A stretch of DNA of 64,000 nucleotides from Bin55 sp963664665 (GTDB lineage: Bacteria; Pseudomonadota; Gammaproteobacteria; Pseudomonadales; Azotimanducaceae), in the NCBI GenBank assembly GCA_963664665.2, contig CAXXMH010000001.1:62001-126000 (forward strand), written 5' to 3'. The notes under the pieces were generated by a model. The model had not been told where the DNA came from and did no database searches. It was given only the letters and a program-made list of their open reading frames with translations. The translations under genes and the position numbers were made by a program. The stretch's first letter is position 1, and each line of letters begins with the position of its first letter. Shown in pieces: positions 60,725-64,000 of this stretch.

Positions 60725-61653
60725 GCGTATTAGTCGTCGCTGACCACGACAATGAATTCCTTAAACCAGTCACCTTGGTGTCCCTGGCGGCCGCGGCTGA
60801 AATTGGCGGCGATGTTGATGTACTAGTTGCAGGTCACAACTGCGAAGCCGTTGCAAATGAAGCGGCACAGATAGGCGGTGTAAACAAAGTACTCCTAGCT
60901 GATAGCGAGGCTTATGCACATGCGCTACCTGAAGACGTCGCACCTCTTGTGGTGGGTTTGAGCGCTAACTACAGTCACTTACTTACCGCGCACACGACGA
61001 CCGGGAAGAACTTCATGCCGCGCGTTGCCGCAGCATTGGATGTACAGATGATCTCCGACATCATGGGTGTTGACTCTGAAGACACGTTCAAACGGTTGAT
61101 CTACGCGGGCAACGCCATCGCGACCGTGAAGACCAGCGATGAGAAGAAGGTACTTACGGTGCGGGGTACGGGATTTGACGGCGTCGCTGCCGACGGTGGC
61201 AGCGCGACCGTAGAAGCGATCGAAGGCGCGGCAGCGGACGGCAGTTCTGAATTTGTTGCGGATGAACTCGCGAAATCTGAACGTCCTGAACTGACGGCAG
61301 CCGGTGTGGTGATTTCGGGGGGTCGCGGTATGCAGAACGGCGAGAACTTCTCACTCCTAGAAGGCATCGCCGATAAGCTCGGCGCTGCCATCGGCGCTTC
61401 ACGAGCGGCCGTTGACGCAGGTTTCGTGCCGAACGACATGCAAGTAGGACAAACCGGCAAGATCGTTGCACCAGAACTTTACATTGCCGTCGGTATTTCA
61501 GGTGCCATTCAGCATTTGGCGGGGATGAAAGATTCGAAAGTCATCGTGGCTATCAATAAGGATCCAGACGCGCCAATATTCCAGGTTGCTGATTACGGCC
61601 TCGTTGCAGATTTGTTTGACGCGGTACCTGAACTCGAGTCCGCTCTGGGCTAA
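60721..61653 (+). CDS. etfA: Electron transfer flavoprotein alpha subunit
   Basis: A 310-residue FAD-binding ETF subunit. The C-terminal FAD domain has VVISGGRGMQNGENF (near residue 196), GASRAAVDAGFVPNDMQVGQTGKIVAPELYIAVGISGAIQHLAGM and INKDPDAPIFQVADYG. Second gene of etfBA; converges with pyrB, only 13 bp between the stops. Confidence 0.97.
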   Translation: MSVLVVADHDNEFLKPVTLVSLAAAAEIGGDVDVLVAGHNCEAVANEAAQIGGVNKVLLADSEAYAHALPEDVAPLVVGLSANYSHLLTAHTTTGKNFMPRVAAALDVQMISDIMGVDSEDTFKRLIYAGNAIATVKTSDEKKVLTVRGTGFDGVAADGGSATVEAIEGAAADGSSEFVADELAKSERPELTAAGVVISGGRGMQNGENFSLLEGIADKLGAAIGASRAAVDAGFVPNDMQVGQTGKIVAPELYIAVGISGAIQHLAGMKDSKVIVAINKDPDAPIFQVADYGLVADLFDAVPELESALG

Positions 61654-61666
61654 GCTAGACCGCGAG

Positions 61667-62806
61667 TCAACGTCGCGGCGTGCGCCAGCGTAACGGTTTC
61701 GCGTAACGCTCGATGTCTTGGACAACGTCGAAAATCAACGCAAATAGCGCCATGCGGATGAGTACGCCGTTCTGCGTCTGGCGGAAGATTGCCAGATTTG
61801 GATTGGAATCAAGGTCTTCGTCCAACTCCTGACTTTGCGCTCGTGAATCGCGAGGTAACGGATGCATGATGACCGTATTTGACTCGCAATACTGCGAGTA
61901 GATTTCTTGATTCAAGCGAAAGAGGCCTCGGTAGTAGTTCGCGTCTTCCTGCGAGGAGAAACGCTCCTCCTGTACACGGGTGACGTATAGGATGTCGACG
62001 TGTTGAATACCTTCGCGCAGGTCATGTGACTCTGCCACACTCGCGCCGGATTCCCGTAATAGTTCGATGAGTTCGGGCGGCGTGTCAAGTCCTTTCGGTG
62101 AGGCGAGCTGCACCGTCACCTTTTTGAAAAGCGTCAGCAACTTCAATAGCGAATGAACCGCTCGGCCATTTGTCAGGTCGCCAATGAGCGCGATGCGAAA
62201 ATCGTCAACGCTCTTGTTCTGTGATTCGAGTTCCTTGCGGATTGTGTAGAGATCCAAGAGTGCTTGCGATGGGTGTTCATTAGCGCCATCTCCGCCGTTT
62301 ATAACGGGAACTTGAGATGCCGACGCGAATTCGTCAGCGGAACCTATTTCCGGATGACGGATCACGATAACATCGCTATAGCCAGAGAGCACGCGCGCAA
62401 AATCGCGCATGGACTCACCTTTGACGATGGAGGATGATTCAATCCCGGTGGTTTCGCGAACGTTGCCACCAAGCAAGTTAAACGCACTTCCAAATGACAC
62501 ACGCGTACGTGTGCTAGGTTCGAAGAACATGTTGGAAAGGATCGCGCCTTCAAGCGCGCGGGTAATACGTTCACGACCTGCAATCGGCCGCATGCGATCG
62601 GCGACTTGGAAGATTTCCTCAACATCGGCGCGTTCGAACTGCTGCACCGAAAGGATGTGATCGCCGTGAAAGTTCAGATTCGTACCCGAGATACAAGCGT
62701 CGAGCGAAGCTATGCTTCCTCGCGACGCGCATTTTAAAAGACTGCGGCGTCTTGTTCCATGATCTACAGGATTACCGAGGCGATGTTCGGGTAAGAACAG
62801 TCTCAA
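61667..62806 (-). CDS. pyrB: Aspartate carbamoyltransferase catalytic subunit
   Basis: A transcarbamylase committing aspartate and carbamoyl phosphate to pyrimidine synthesis. Seen: carbamoyl-phosphate motif EPSTRTR, GDGANEHPSQALLDL, and MHPLPR for aspartate binding. The ORF starts at ATG 62806 and yields 379 residues, about 50 more than usual at the N-terminus before HGDHILSV, which corresponds to the E. coli start region. No other good start exists before that point (GTG only inside ILSV), so either the extension is real or a rare start is used. No pyrI regulatory subunit lies nearby. Confidence 0.92.
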   Translation of the reverse strand: MRLFLPEHRLGNPVDHGTRRRSLLKCASRGSIASLDACISGTNLNFHGDHILSVQQFERADVEEIFQVADRMRPIAGRERITRALEGAILSNMFFEPSTRTRVSFGSAFNLLGGNVRETTGIESSSIVKGESMRDFARVLSGYSDVIVIRHPEIGSADEFASASQVPVINGGDGANEHPSQALLDLYTIRKELESQNKSVDDFRIALIGDLTNGRAVHSLLKLLTLFKKVTVQLASPKGLDTPPELIELLRESGASVAESHDLREGIQHVDILYVTRVQEERFSSQEDANYYRGLFRLNQEIYSQYCESNTVIMHPLPRDSRAQSQELDEDLDSNPNLAIFRQTQNGVLIRMALFALIFDVVQDIERYAKPLRWRTPRR

Positions 62807-62990
62807 TCTCTGTGGTCTCGTACAACAACGGCTGTTTTCTTAGAGAATTGCGCTGCGAATGTCGATTGGTATCGAAAGCTGAAGGAGATTTCCGTGTCAA
62901 CGCGTGTCGAACACTTAGTTATCGATCACTAAACTTGAAAAATAGAGCCTATTTCATTCTTCGGTCGAAGCAAATTCTCGGAGGGATTCA

Positions 62991-63554
62991 TTGAAACGTG
63001 GAATATGGCAGTTACACTGCCGATCACTTTCAGCCGCATGTGTGTGCTTGCTGTGCTTTACGGCGGCGGGGAATGACGACGAGCGCGACATCGATCACTT
63101 TGTCGCAGTCACCGAGGAGATCTTTGCGTTCCCGAATCTAGCTGCTGTAGCACAATCTTCGCGTACGGTGACGACTCGAATAGGCAAGTGGACCTTTTCC
63201 GTGCAGCAAGAGCCGACCCGTAAGGTCTTACTTGCTGAGTCAGCGGATGTTCGTGTTTCTCAATCCATCTCACAGAACGCTGTTTTCAAACGCTTTGTTT
63301 TCGACTCAAAACGCCAACGCTTTGAACCCATGCGGCAAGAAATCCGAATCGAACTTTCAGAAGAGCGACGTGCTCTACGAATCGAACAGCTGAAAGGTGT
63401 AAGCGATGTCAAGGAATTTGAAAAGCTTGGTTTCGCGATTGTCAAGGTAGACGCTGAAGTCGACCCAGTGTACGTATTACGCATGCTGAGGCGTGAGTAT
63501 GAAGGTATCGATGCACGCATTCTTACGGGATTAATCGACGATGAACCTATGTAG
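62991..63554 (+). CDS. Secreted hypothetical protein
   Basis: 187 residues with a likely signal peptide: basic start MKRGIWQLHCR, hydrophobic SLSAACVCLLCF (13-24), then AAG before an acidic mature protein. Not recognised. The C-terminal stretch DAEVDPVYVLRMLRREYEGI has the look of a small ferredoxin-like or protease-prodomain fold, but this is only an impression. Start TTG at 62991, with a good GGAGGG ribosome site a few bases upstream. The Calx-beta gene begins 12 bp after its stop, so they form an operon. Confidence 0.72.
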   Translation: MKRGIWQLHCRSLSAACVCLLCFTAAGNDDERDIDHFVAVTEEIFAFPNLAAVAQSSRTVTTRIGKWTFSVQQEPTRKVLLAESADVRVSQSISQNAVFKRFVFDSKRQRFEPMRQEIRIELSEERRALRIEQLKGVSDVKEFEKLGFAIVKVDAEVDPVYVLRMLRREYEGIDARILTGLIDDEPM

Positions 63555-63566
63555 GCGCATCAGGAC

Positions 63567-64000
63567 GTGAATTCCTCGACGCGATTTTTTTGGCTGGACT
63601 CGCGGATTGCACAGCATCTCTCCGCGATTGTGTTGATAGCGGCGTTAGGTGATCCACTAGAACAGATTCACGCACAGGAGGTACCGACTCATCACGACGA
63701 CGACCGCGTTTCTGTTGCGTTTGAGGTCGATGAATCTTCGGTTCTTGAATACGAACGCTATGCGATCGACGTCAAGCTGGTGACAGATCAACCTGTAACC
63801 GACCGACTCGTCGTAAGACTTAACTTGAGTGGGACCGCGACCCGAAATGTGGACTATGAAATCGCTTCAACGCACGTCACTTTCGAGGAGGGAGAGGATG
63901 TCGCGCTAGTTCGGCTAGAGCCGTTGCGAGACTGGATCTGGGAAGGCGACGAGACGATACAACTCGAAATCGATTCTTTACTAGGAAACGGTCAAGTCGG
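63567..64000 (+). CDS. Secreted Calx-beta domain protein, 5' part only
   Basis: The gene runs off the right edge after about 144 codons. GTG at 63567 gives a hydrophobic segment (HLSAIVLIAALGD, about residues 17-29) likely to be a signal peptide. From about residue 50 a Calx-beta domain follows: RVSVAFEVDESSVLEYERYA, LSGTATRNVDYE, VTFEEGED and EGDETIQLEI, which are the standard motif positions. Calx-beta domains bind calcium in extracellular adhesins and proteases. The rest of the protein is not visible, so its class is unknown. Confidence 0.8.
   Translation, partial: MNSSTRFFWLDSRIAQHLSAIVLIAALGDPLEQIHAQEVPTHHDDDRVSVAFEVDESSVLEYERYAIDVKLVTDQPVTDRLVVRLNLSGTATRNVDYEIASTHVTFEEGEDVALVRLEPLRDWIWEGDETIQLEIDSLLGNGQV

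Noticed and set aside
1..64000. CRISPR arrays, insertion sequences, rRNA genes
   Set aside because: No regularly spaced repeats, transposase motifs or rRNA-like stretches were seen on either strand.

Overview
The window looks like a chromosome segment of a Gammaproteobacterium of roughly 50% GC, lineage not resolved. The strongest clue is gene order: ubiG / yciK-type SDR / gyrA / pheA / hisC / tyrA / cmk, trpS-scpA-scpB-rluB and recJ-prfB-lysS are arrangements known from Pseudomonas-like gammaproteobacteria, here with some usual members missing (mupP, serC, aroA, rpsA, thrC, tusD). Non-ATG starts (TTG, GTG) are common.

Region by region. 1-5 kb: the 5' end of selA, a beta-hydroxyacid dehydrogenase, a lone capsule-synthesis-type protein, a GFA-family protein, tusC-tusB and gltA. 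5-15 kb: a dense housekeeping run on the plus strand (hom, recJ, prfB with its programmed +1 frameshift, lysS, ung, trpS, scpA, scpB, rluB). 15-25 kb: yciK-like SDR and ubiG (minus), a type B carboxylesterase, gyrA, then the overlapping set pheA-hisC-tyrA-cmk. 25-28 kb: bioF-bioD-bioA on the minus strand, then tRNA-Pro(GGG).

28.4-52 kb is accessory in character. A Baeyer-Villiger-type monooxygenase ends inside the antisense of the tRNA. Next comes a small defence island: an N6-adenine methyltransferase, a BsuBI/PstI-type endonuclease and a SEFIR-domain protein interrupted by an in-frame TAA. Then come an SDR of the multifunctional beta-oxidation type, two tandem HCCA-isomerase/DsbA-fold proteins and a NIPSNAP-like protein. 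On the minus strand from 48.1 to 38.8 kb runs an eight-gene array: fdsG-fdsB-fdsA (NAD-dependent molybdenum formate dehydrogenase), fdhD and mobA (maturation), two crotonase-fold proteins that both lack the usual catalytic glutamates, and a phytanoyl-CoA dioxygenase-like protein fused to HEAT repeats. This array is the best candidate for an undescribed system. Phytanoyl-type 2-hydroxylation leads, in the known alpha-oxidation pathway, to C1 loss as formyl-CoA/formate, which the formate dehydrogenase could convert to CO2 and NADH.

48-64 kb: gor, a sodium/alanine-type symporter with an extra soluble insertion, a second PhyH-type dioxygenase interrupted by an in-frame TAG, a hypothetical protein, sppA, a murF lying outside any dcw cluster, moaA with a DUF1285 protein, ETF-ubiquinone oxidoreductase divergent from etfB-etfA, pyrB, and a secreted pair whose second member carries a Calx-beta domain and runs off the right edge. 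ETF, ETF-QO, the SDR, crotonases and BVMO together suggest a catabolic, acyl-CoA-using lifestyle.

No CRISPR array, rRNA operon, transposase or integrase was seen. All functional calls come from reading motifs by eye; no database search was possible.
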